A stretch of 64,000 nt of DNA from Exophiala sp. HKRS030. Lineage: Eukaryota > Ascomycota > Eurotiomycetes > Chaetothyriales > Herpotrichiellaceae. This document shows, piece by piece, positions 55,212 to 64,000 of the stretch. Location: positions 5,518,001-5,582,000 of the forward strand of contig JAHWDD010000001.1 in the NCBI GenBank assembly GCA_023897205.1, in the 5' to 3' direction. The position numbers were made by a program, and so were the translations under genes. Position 1 is the first letter of the stretch, and the number at the start of each line of letters is the position of its first letter. The notes beneath the pieces are model-generated. The model saw only the letters and a list, made by a program, of their open reading frames with translations. It did not search any database and was not told the DNA's origin.

Positions 55212-55948
55212 TCAGAATCCCAACCTGTAGCCATTGCCCTTTTCAAGAGCACGTTTCCACGCAGCACGCTCTTGACATCTCTGGTGCCATTTAGCCAACC
55301 TAGGGAATTTCGTGAAATCTATGATGTTGTTCTGGACGCAGTTGTCCGCCGGCCACGAGATGATAAAGTCGGCCCTGGAGGGGGATGAACCGCCAAAATA
55401 CTCCGCAGAACCAAGCTGTTCCTCTAGATAGCTGAAGTTCAGAGCTAACTCGTCTCCAGTGTATCCCTTGTGTATCCCGCTGTGTATCATGGAAACCAGA
55501 GGACGAACGAAGAAGGGCGACATGGCTGCCATGGCTATGAAGAGTATCTCCGTCACCATAGGGATGGCTATACTTGTAGCAGCAATGTTGCACAGCTCAT
55601 CGTCACGAATCCAGTCGCCATCTCCTTTGAATCTACCGTCCTTGTCGAAAGTATCGATCAAGTATTTTGCGATGACGAGCGATTCAACTATCACCCTGCC
55701 ATCACCTGTAACGAGCTGAGGGCTTTTCCCAAGGAAATGTGTCTTCTTCAGCTCTTCTGGGGCCCTGCGTTTTTTAGGGCCAGACTGGACGCGTTTGTGA
55801 AGAACAAGGTCATAAGGTATTTCAAGCTCTTCGAGGAGCCACAGGATTCGTTGAGATTGAGAGTCCTAGTGAAATTCAGTAGTCACGACGCATGTAACCG
55901 AATTGAGCTCACACTGAGGTGGTGTAGAGTTGGCTTAGGGCTTGCCAT
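55212..55948 (-). CDS. Glutathione S-transferase, Gtt1-like
   Basis: Exons 55948-55913 and 55865-55212 (donor GTGAGC, acceptor CACTAG, phase 0) give 229 residues. It conjugates glutathione to electrophiles or reduces peroxides. Exon 1 gives the first beta strand (MASPKPTLHHLS), and exon 2 begins DSQSQRILWLLEELEIPYD, with the Ser in the position typical of Gtt1-type enzymes. GKSPQLV and GRVIVESLVIAKYLID provide the cis-Pro and the E-S glutathione-binding pair. The alpha-helical C-domain follows with YFGGSSPSRADFII. The length fits the Gtt1 class. It is the most upstream of a minus-strand run: GST, RTA1-like, UPC2-like regulator. Confidence 0.92.
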
Positions 55949-56707
55949 GGTCAATGATCGAGTAACAGAGGATATAGCGACGTAATAAAGAGCGCAGTCA
56001 GGTGCAGAGAAACAACACTTAGGTGGGATTCTGGAGGTCGAGCCAAGCTGCTGTGTTAGCAAATTCTGCCACGTACTGTTCACACATCAACATGCGGCGG
56101 GATAAGTATGTACAGGCATGGGTAAAGAAGGGATCGATGTCCGTGTCGAATTGGGAATCGTATGTTATTTGAACCCTGGATAGTATATCCTTAGGCTTGC
56201 GTAGGCTTGGCGCAGATATACGAGTACGAAGATGAGCAGATCACGGCTGTAGAGTCGTCTTAAAGAGGATGGCCCCCTCGAACAGAGCATTAGAACATGT
56301 CCAGGTTCTTATTAGCATATCATGAACACCATGCATACCTCTCCAGATCCGTCGAGTGAAAACAATAACCCAGAGTTATAAGAGTATTACCTGGGGTGTT
56401 CCTACTAGAAAGTAGTTAGGTAGCCAAAAGGGGCCAACACGTGAGGGGGCTTGGGGTAAATTGTTCTTAACTGCGCAGCGTAAAGACAGACTGCACCTTC
56501 TGGACATGTGTCAACACCGCGAACATTGATATCAGAACCTACAACCTACTGCCTTCATGCGAGCCCCGATGAATTGATGATATGGAATTGTACATGACGA
56601 TTTTCCTTGGTCTCTACGTCGCTGTTTGCCCATCCTAGACGCACCGCGTGTCCTCGTGCGCGGACGCCCACAATATCTTATTTTCAGTTTGAGGAAGCGA
56701 GAACACA
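55949..56707. promoter_or_regulatory. Shared upstream region of GST and beta'-COP genes
   Basis: These 759 bases lie between divergent start codons. No clear TATA box or coding frame is visible. Confidence 0.5.
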
Positions 56708-59545
56708 ATGCGGTTGGACGTTAAGAGACAACTCTTCGCTCGTATGCTGGAGCTTCCCTCTCGCTGGTGCATTTGACTGATTTTGATAGGCTCGGAGCGA
56801 GTGAAGGGCATTGATTTCCACAGGTTTGTTACATCCCTAGACCGATACAAGGATTGAGTCGCTGACAATGTTGCAGTACCGAACCATGGGTATTTATACT
56901 TACACTCTCGAAGTATTACGAAGCTGACTCGTCAAGATTCTGACCACTTTATACAACGGCCACGCGCACATCTGGTCGTACGAAACACAATCGATCATCA
57001 AGACCTTCGAGCTTACAGATGTTCCTGTCCGAGCGGGAAGATTTATTGAGAGGAAAAACTGGATCGTTTGCGGGAGCGATGATTTCCAACTAAGAGTCGT
57101 TAACTGGAACACCAGCGAAAAGGTGAAATCGTTCGAGGCGTAAGTGCGGTGACCCGAAGTTGGTCGAGGGTCATGCTGACCGTTCAAATAGTCACCCAGA
57201 CTACATACGTGCTATTGTGGTTCACCCAGTGCTCAGCGTTGTTTTGACAGCCTCTGATGACATGACGATACGAATGTTCGACTGGGACAAAGACTGGCGT
57301 TGCGTGCGGGAGTTCGTGGGACATCAACATTACGTGATGGGGCTTTCGATTGTAAGTCGCAAGTTGATGGGTCGGTGAAGAGTTTATTGACATGCTCGCA
57401 GAACCCAAAAGATACCAACGTGTTTGCTTCTGCCTGTTTGGACCGGACCATCAAAATCTGGAGCATTGACAATCCGACAGCGAAACAGACTATTGAAGCC
57501 CATGAAAAGGGTGTCAATCACATCGACTACTATCCTCATAGCGATAAACCCTATCTCCTCAGTACCTCCGATGACAAGACTGTCAAAGTGTGGGATTACA
57601 CAACAAAAGCGCTGATTGCAACATTAGAAGGACACACGAGCAATGTCAGCTTTGCGTGCTATCACCCCGAATTGCCTGTCATAATATCTGGATCAGAAGA
57701 TGGGACAATCAAGATATGGCATGCCAACACATATCGGCTCGAGCAATCGCTTAGCTATGGTCTGGAGAGGGCATGGTGTGTCTCGTACCAACGAGGAAAA
57801 CAGGGTGTCGCTATGGGTTTCGATGATGGTGCTGTGGTTGTCAAGATGGGCCGAGAAGAACCAGCTGTTTCCATGGATGGCACTGGTAAACTGGTCTGGG
57901 CACGACATAACGAAGTCGTGTCTGCAATTGTCAAAGGAGGCGACCCTTCCATTAAAGACGGCGGTCCCATTGCCCTGCCGAGCAAGGAGATGGGAACAAC
58001 CGAAATCTACCCTACCACGCTGTCCCACTCCCCCAATGGCAGATTTGTAAGTGTTTGTGGGGATGGGGAGTTCATTATCTATACCGCGCTTGCCTGGAGA
58101 AACCAAGCATTCGGTTCAGCCCTCGACTTTGCCTGGGCCTCGCACCAAAACCCCACAGACTACGCCATTCGAGAATCAGCCACGAGCGTGAAACTTTTCA
58201 AGAAACTCAAAGAGAGCGGAAGCCTTGATGTTGGCTTTCAAGCAGAAGGTCTCAGCAGTGGCTTCCTCCTAGGTGTGAAAGGCCAAGGCGGCATAGGAAT
58301 GTTCGATTGGGAGTCGGGAAATCTCGTTCGACGTATTGAAGTTGAGCCAAGAGAGGTAAGTTTGATGATTGGCGATCCTTAACATGCCTGACAGCTTTCT
58401 AGGTTTACTGGAGCGAGTCTGGAGAACTCGTGGCCCTTGCTTGCGCTGATGCGACGTACGTCCTTCGTTTTGACCGCGAAGCATATCTCGAAGGTCTCAA
58501 CAATGGCGACGTTGATGAAGATGGAGTTGAGGCTGCATTCACTGTTGTCACCGATCTACAGGAATCTGTGAAGAGCGGCGAGTGGGTCGGAGATGCATTT
58601 CTTTTCACTACGAACACCCGTTTGAGCTACTTGCTTGGTGAACAAGTTGTCCACATCGCACAATTTGATCAACCAATGTATCTGCTACGATACCTGCAAC
58701 GGGACGAACGTGTTTACCTCTGTGACAAGGACGTCAACGTTGTGAGCTATAGGCTATCAACCGCATTGCTCTCGTACCAAACCCTGGTGCTCAGAGGAGA
58801 GGTCGATGCTGCTCAGGAGTTGCTTGCGGAGATTCCAGCGGATCAGATGAACAAGATTGCCAGATTTCTTGAAGCTCAGGGACACAAGGAACTCGCTTTG
58901 GAAGTGGCAACGGATCCAGAACATCGCTTCGAGTTGGCCCTTGGCCTCAACAACCTTGCTGTTGCATTGGAGATCGCTCGCGAGTCAGACATACAAGCCA
59001 AATGGTCCTCTGTGGCAGACAAGGCGCTTGAATTATGGGATCTTAAGCTTGCAGAAGAGTGCTTCCTGAACGCCAAAGACTTGGGCAGCTTGCTCCTCCT
59101 CTACACCAGCTCGGGTAATGCGGATGGTCTATCCAAACTAGCTCAACAGGCGGAGGAGATGGGCAGCAACAATGTGGCATTTGCAAGCTTATGGTCAACC
59201 GGAGACATACCTGCCGCGGTCGAGTTACTCAAACGTACCGGCCGGCTCAGCGAGGCGGTCTTGTTCAGCCAGACGTATAAGCCTTCTACGACCAAAGACC
59301 TGGTTCTTGATTGGAAGGAGAGTCTGGACAAGCAAGGCAAAAACAAGGTCAGTCGCTTGCTGGGGGTGCCAGGAGAGGATGAAGAATTGTTCCCCGACTG
59401 GGAAGAGTATATCAGACTTGAGCAGGAAGGTGGCGTTGCTGAACCGAAAACAGCACTCATCGATGTCAGTGGCGATGAGCCGCCAGCAACGAATGGCACT
59501 ACGGATGCTGATGAAGAAGAAGACACCGCCGAAGTTGAAGCCTGA
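56708..59545 (+). CDS. SEC27: Coatomer subunit beta' (beta'-COP)
   Basis: Seven exons (56708-56741, 56790-56823, 56877-56889, 56937-57139, 57192-57351, 57402-58355, 58403-59545), with GT/AG borders and consistent phases, give 846 residues. Beta'-COP is part of the COPI coat that returns cargo from Golgi to ER and binds dilysine signals. The N-terminus MRLDVKRQLFAR joins SERVKGIDFHSTEPW, the classic start of the family. The first beta-propeller repeats include YNGHAHIW, WIVCGSDDFQLRVVNW, SDDMTIRMFDWD, LDRTIKIWS, SDDKTVKVWDY and SEDGTIKIWHA. A second propeller and an alpha-solenoid (about 550-780) follow, and the tail is acidic (ADEEEDTAEVEA). Introns crowd the 5' end, including a 13-base exon. 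Confidence 0.96.
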
Positions 59546-59913
59546 ATGATGCAAAGAGAAAGTGGCATTCGCGAGGCCTACGTTTTATGATAGAAAGGGA
59601 AGCCGGCAAAATGGGAGCCTGGTAGCTTGTTTGATAATTGAGCTTAAGAAACGTTGTTCGAAAAGAGAAGAAAGGAACCTCATTGTCGAGTTCCATTGTG
59701 CATGTTGTGAAACTATCCATTTCCAAAACCCCCAAGTAACCTTGAACGCCGCGCACACCACATTGTGCTGTAGTCTGTTGCCTGAAATCATGAACTCCTT
59801 GCTGGTACTTTACACAAACCAAACCCCGACCGTAGCAATGCAACTGACGGAAGTCAGAAGAAAGGGAAAAGAGAAGAGAAAATCCTTGGACCCTCAGATT
59901 TGGCAAAACATCC
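59546..59913. other. Convergent intergenic region
   Basis: These 368 bases between beta'-COP and the cyclase hold two 3' UTRs. No gene is seen. Confidence 0.6.
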
Positions 59914-61263
59914 TCAATCGTCGTTTTTGCCGCCGTCTCCCTGGCCATTGTCTGATCGAACATTGCCCTTGACCCCTGACACGTGCTTGACTTGGTGCCA
60001 GTGTGCGACGCGGCCTTCCAGCGATTCCGGCACCAAGAAGTACAGAGTCTGCGGTTCGTCCAGGCCTTTGAATCTGTGATTGCCCAGGCGCTTGATGGCA
60101 AAGGATTGATCCGTCAACTTATCCTGGTCGTTGTGCGACCTCAGCACATTCAGGTCGAGCCTGTTCTGCGTGGTCTTCTTTTCGGGTGGTGATCTGGCCC
60201 GACCGTCGGCGCTGTCGCTGTCGACTTTGGTCGAGGTCAACTCTCCTTGCAACTGTAGCAAAAAATCTTCCGACACCACGATCTGACCAGGTTCGGTGAC
60301 CTCGATGAAGCGGGCGGCGCGGTTGACCATCGGTCCGAGATAGTCCATGCGCTGGATGATTTCGTTCCAGTTGGACACCGGCGTGCCCCAATGAGCGGAC
60401 ATGCGCAGCTTCAGGCCACGGAACAGGACGTGTCCCTGGTCGTCGAGGGTGGTTTGGCCGTTGGGCAGGTCGAGGATGCCAGCAGGCCAGTGTTCGGCGA
60501 GGAGATCCTCTTGAACGTCGAGACAGAATTGGACGGCCGACGCCGCGGTGGAAAAGGCGATCATGAAGCCGTCCCCGTTCTGCTTGACCTCGTAGCCCCG
60601 GTTGCGCTCGATCAGGGAGCGGATGCTGGCGTCGTGGAGAGACATGGCGCGGGACATGGCCGAGGGGTTCTTTTCCCACATGGCCGTCGACTTGACGATG
60701 TCGGTGAAGACGATGCTCAGATTACCTTGTGGAGCCGCAGTGGTAGCTGTTGCGATGTTCCCCTTGGGGCTGACCGATTCTGTTTCAGACTCGGCGTTGC
60801 CATTTGTGATGCCCTTGACATGTTTGGGTCCAGTAGAGTCCGAGGCGTAACTGACACTTGTACTCGAGAATGACCGAAATGCAAAACGAGCAGCATGACC
60901 GTAGCGGATGATGCCAACGGTTGAGAGGTGTTTTCGCGACAGAACAAAAGTTGCGGCACGACTTGACAGTGGTGGTGGTGTTGTTGTTGTTGTTGGTGTT
61001 GGCGCAGCAATCGCTATTGTTGGAGGTGTTGGTGTTGCACTGAAAAGCTGGTACGACCCATGACGCCGCGCCAGGCCCTTCATTCGGACGAGACTTGGCC
61101 AGCAATGACCCGAGGAGCCACTGCTGTTGGCCGTCTTGACTGACAGGATCGAGGGTTCGGTCCTGTTGTCAACATGGGTCTGATGAGGTTTCCACGTGCG
61201 AGGCAGACGATGACAAAGGCTACGGAAAGCTTCTTCGACTCTTCGAGTTGCAGACATCGCCAT
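59914..61263 (-). CDS. Stand-alone class III adenylate/guanylate cyclase-domain protein, probably mitochondrial
   Basis: Single-exon frame of 449 residues; a second in-frame ATG at 61083 would give 389. The class III cyclase domain covers about 180-420. Metal-binding aspartates are Asp188 in FTDIVKST and Asp231 in NGDGFMIAF, 43 residues apart. The purine-selecting pair is Lys227 and Asp307 (RMDYLG), which indicates ATP. The transition-state residues are Asn314 and Arg318 (VNRAAR). All spacings match known adenylyl cyclases. The Ras-association, leucine-rich-repeat and PP2C regions of fungal Cyr1 are absent. The N-terminus is basic and Ser/Thr-rich with ARFAFRSFSSTSVSYAS around 125-140, resembling a mitochondrial presequence cleavage site. 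The C-terminus is acidic and polar. A separate canonical Cyr1 should exist elsewhere in the genome. Confidence 0.88.
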   Translation of the reverse strand: MAMSATRRVEEAFRSLCHRLPRTWKPHQTHVDNRTEPSILSVKTANSSGSSGHCWPSLVRMKGLARRHGSYQLFSATPTPPTIAIAAPTPTTTTTPPPLSSRAATFVLSRKHLSTVGIIRYGHAARFAFRSFSSTSVSYASDSTGPKHVKGITNGNAESETESVSPKGNIATATTAAPQGNLSIVFTDIVKSTAMWEKNPSAMSRAMSLHDASIRSLIERNRGYEVKQNGDGFMIAFSTAASAVQFCLDVQEDLLAEHWPAGILDLPNGQTTLDDQGHVLFRGLKLRMSAHWGTPVSNWNEIIQRMDYLGPMVNRAARFIEVTEPGQIVVSEDFLLQLQGELTSTKVDSDSADGRARSPPEKKTTQNRLDLNVLRSHNDQDKLTDQSFAIKRLGNHRFKGLDEPQTLYFLVPESLEGRVAHWHQVKHVSGVKGNVRSDNGQGDGGKNDD

Positions 61264-62823
61264 GTCGAGACGCCAATACCCCCGTTGGAACGGTGCCCTG
61301 AGCTTTTCGATTCGCTAGTGGCTCAACCCTTGGGGAGCGGGCGATCTGGGCCAGGCAGCTCTAGCGGGCAAGTAATCGCGACGAGGCGAGATCTCGGTTT
61401 CGCTTGGTGGTTCGAGCAACAGGGATGCGAGCAACTAACGCGCTCATGCAAGGCACGCACTTTCGTTTCTATTTCTTCAATAGAGAAGGTATGAATTGCG
61501 GCTTTTTGGACCATGTGAGTCTGGGATTTGTTTGCGCGTCGCACCTCTTGTGACGCCTGCAAACCTTTCTTCATTATAAGAATTATAGAAAGACATTCAG
61601 CCTCCGCATACAATAAAGGTAAAGTGTGATGGATTGAATGAAAGGAAGTATTTGCGCAAGATGCACAAAAGGACAAACATCCGCCATAATGGATGCCGTG
61701 ATTATGTCCTTACCAGACTCAATGATGCAAACATAGGCTTTGTCAAACCCAGCACATCAATTCACAATAAGCAAGGACATGCTTGATGCTTCTGCCCGTA
61801 CTAGGAAAATGGTTTGGAATACCCCAACAACAAAGTGCGTAAGACTATTGCATTGTGCATAGCATTGCAGCTGCATGGATGAGATGAATCATTCATCGAA
61901 TTGACAATGCCTTGATTCAGGAGACCGGTGGTGAACATACTGGTGACGGCAATTTGATGCAGTGCCGTCTAAACAAGATCCAAGACCACCGTCTCACTGC
62001 CTTCTCAACGCTAGAGAACATCTCGCCCTGGAGAAGGTGTAGGGGTGGACAATGCATTGCAAGTGACATACAAATGTCGATCAGGTAATGGCCATGCTCA
62101 TGTTGATGCAGAATTGACCACCATCCGAAGAGACATCCCTCCTCGATCTGCGTGGAAATCGATGCACCGCTTATTGCTTACCGTATATCATTTACCGTAC
62201 ATCAGCGTTGAATGCCGGGCTCAGAGGACATACGAGCAAGGCTTTATTGATTGTTTGCAGACAAAATTGTAACATGTTCGACAGGAGCTGGCTGTGCAAA
62301 GACCTGCCGCTCATCTCAGAACTGTGTCCTACTGAAATTCCTTGCCATGTTCGAAGCATGGATGGTCTTGACAGAACATAGACGCAGACTCAGAGGGGTG
62401 TACGTGGTCCAGAGGGTGTCTGACTCGATGTGATCCACTCACAGATGACTCTTATACTCATATGGGAAGTCGTACTCATATTCCGGATGCCGAATCTCTC
62501 GATAACGACATGAGTGACAACGCTTGTGACATGTTAATCCTTGAAGAGGGATGCCTCAAGCCCTCAGTCTCCGTTACAGTCTACAGTGGACGGCGACATG
62601 AGGCCGAATGCGAGTGGCTGATTTCAGAGCGGGGAAGCGACCAGCCAATGGCGGCACAGTCAAAAGTCATCCCCTTCTCCGATATCGGTCGCCGCATTCA
62701 ACCCTCGATTCTGCTTATAACTCGTGCAGTGCAATTCGTAGACAGCCTCTCGACACAAGATCATTCTCAATATTCTATCCCTGACTCTTTTCCAGGTGTA
62801 ACAGTGCTGAGATTTGTTCCAAG
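61264..62823. promoter_or_regulatory. Shared upstream region of the cyclase and 3-isopropylmalate dehydratase genes
   Basis: This 1.56-kb divergent interval has no supported gene. Several near matches to the amino-acid-control site TGACTCA occur (TGACTCG near 62420, TGACTCT near 62446 and 62779), which would fit Gcn4/CpcA control of leucine synthesis. They are imperfect and could be chance. Confidence 0.4.
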
Positions 62824-64000
62824 ATGCCTTCAGCAGACGCCAGACCCAGAACTCTCTACGACAAGGTCTTTCAAGACCATGTTGTCAATGAACAGCCTGA
62901 TGGCACTGTTCTCTTGTATATCGGTGAGTGGCCGCTTTGCCCAAACAGACAGGGTATTTCACTCACAAAAAAATTACAGACAGACATCTTGTCCACGAAG
63001 TCACCTCTCCACAGGCCTTTGAAGGTCTGAAAAATGCAAAGAGAAAGGTGCGCAGACCAGACTGCACTCTCGCCACAACCGATCACAACGTCCCCACCAC
63101 TCCTCGCAAGAACTTCAAGAACGTCGCAGACTTTGTGAAAGAGGAAGATTCGCGATTACAATGCACAACCCTCGAGGACAACGTCAAAGACTTCGGCCTG
63201 ACGTACTTTGGCCTCGGAGACAAGAACCAAGGTATTGTGCACATCATTGGCCCTGAGCAAGGCTTCACTCTACCCGGCACGACTGTAGTGTGCGGGGATA
63301 GTCACACCTCTACCCATGGTGCCTTTGGTGCTCTTGCATTTGGTATTGGTACCAGTGAAGTCGAGCATGTCCTTGCGACACAATGTTTGATCACAAGACG
63401 CAGCAAGAACATGAGGGTACAAGTCGATGGCAAGCTGGCACCTGGAGTCAGTAGCAAGGATATCATTCTCCATGTCATTGGCGTTATCGGTACTGCTGGA
63501 GGTACTGGCGCAGTCATTGAATTCTGCGGCTCAGCCATCCGTGGTCTGAGTATGGAAGCTCGTATGTCCATCTGCAACATGTCCATCGAGGCTGGCGCAA
63601 GAGCCGGTATGATTGCTCCAGATCAAATCACATTCGACTACCTCAAGGGACGGCCTTTAGCACCAAAGGTTGACAGCAACGAATGGAAGAAGGCCGTCAA
63701 CTACTGGTCAAGCTTGAAGTCGGACGAAGGCGCCAAGTATGATGTCGAGGTCTTCATTGACGCAAAGGATATTGCACCTACCGTGTCCTGGGGCACGTCA
63801 CCGCAGGACGTTGTTCCCATCACGGGCGTCGTCCCAGGCCCAGATGACTTTGAAGACCCCAACCGCAAAGCTAGCTGCAAGCGTGCACTGGAATACATGG
63901 GTCTCACCGCGGGCATGAAGATGGAGGATATCGTCCTCGACAAGATCTTTATTGGGTCCTGCACAAACGCACGGATGGAGGATCTTCGGGCTGCTGCAAA
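62824..64000 (+). CDS. LEU1: 3-isopropylmalate dehydratase (isopropylmalate isomerase), 5' part
   Basis: Aconitase-family enzyme that isomerises 2- to 3-isopropylmalate in leucine synthesis. Exon 1 is 62824-62923 and exon 2 starts at 62980 (donor GTGAGT, acceptor TACAG) and runs off the window end, so about the first 373 of an expected 750-800 residues are seen. The start [21 protein letters not shown] is typical. Active-site and substrate motifs are [27 protein letters not shown] and [20 protein letters not shown]. The first cluster-ligand region [13 protein letters not shown] lies at the very end; the other two [4Fe-4S] cysteines and the small-subunit-like C-terminal domain should lie beyond the window. 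Fungi carry both subunits fused in one chain. Confidence 0.96.

Noticed and set aside
49581..56707. Secondary-metabolite gene cluster
   Set aside because: A regulator, a membrane protein and a GST are adjacent, but no polyketide synthase, peptide synthetase, terpene cyclase or prenyltransferase is present in the window.

Overview
The window is a stretch of nuclear chromosome from a filamentous ascomycete (Pezizomycotina). Genes are monocistronic and lie on both strands. Most are interrupted by one to six short introns of about 45-140 bases with GTAAGT/GTATGT-like donors. The products are fungal: a Sch9-type AGC kinase, fungal ADA2, TAF2 and Med12, a Zn2Cys6 regulator, an RTA1-like protein and a DHA1 transporter. 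Protein style suggests Eurotiomycetes, perhaps Chaetothyriales, but the sequence alone does not settle the order. All gene models were spliced by eye from reading frames and splice sites.

Layout. 0-3.3 kb: mitochondrial glycine decarboxylase P-protein. 4.0-6.6 kb: two small spliced genes, a Gly-rich 95-residue protein and a coiled-coil 161-residue protein. 7.8-12.3 kb: ADA2 and the Sch9-like kinase, head to head. 13-15.9 kb: a CitE/CLYBL-like lyase and a choline/ethanolamine phosphotransferase. 16.9-21.5 kb: TAF2 and, convergent to it, the spliceosomal SmG protein. 22.7-28.1 kb: an accessory stretch with a Cys-tailed small protein, a FAD monooxygenase and a fungal regulator-like protein without a zinc cluster. 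30-33 kb: an EF-hand MscS-type channel. 33-38.5 kb: gene-poor DNA with one low-complexity reading frame, simple repeats and many copies of a 9-base motif, TACGGAGTA. 38.5-41 kb: an MFS transporter with a very long central loop. 42.4-46.9 kb: Mediator Med12. 49.6-56 kb: four minus-strand genes (a Ser-rich unknown, a UPC2-like C6 regulator, an RTA1-like membrane protein and a Gtt1-like glutathione transferase). 56.7-61.3 kb: beta'-COP and, convergent to it, a stand-alone class III nucleotidyl cyclase with a probable mitochondrial presequence. 62.8 kb to the end: the 5' part of 3-isopropylmalate dehydratase.

Most of the window is conserved housekeeping: chromatin and transcription (ADA2, TAF2, Med12), splicing (SmG), nutrient signalling (Sch9), lipid synthesis, vesicle coat, glycine and leucine metabolism. 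The accessory genes sit in two patches (22.7-28 kb and 49.6-56 kb). No polyketide or peptide synthetase, transposon, tRNA, rRNA or CRISPR array was recognised. The observations most worth following are the stand-alone cyclase with every catalytic residue intact, the strictly intergenic TACGGAGTA family (15 exact copies found by eye), and the UPC2-like / RTA1-like / GST neighbourhood.
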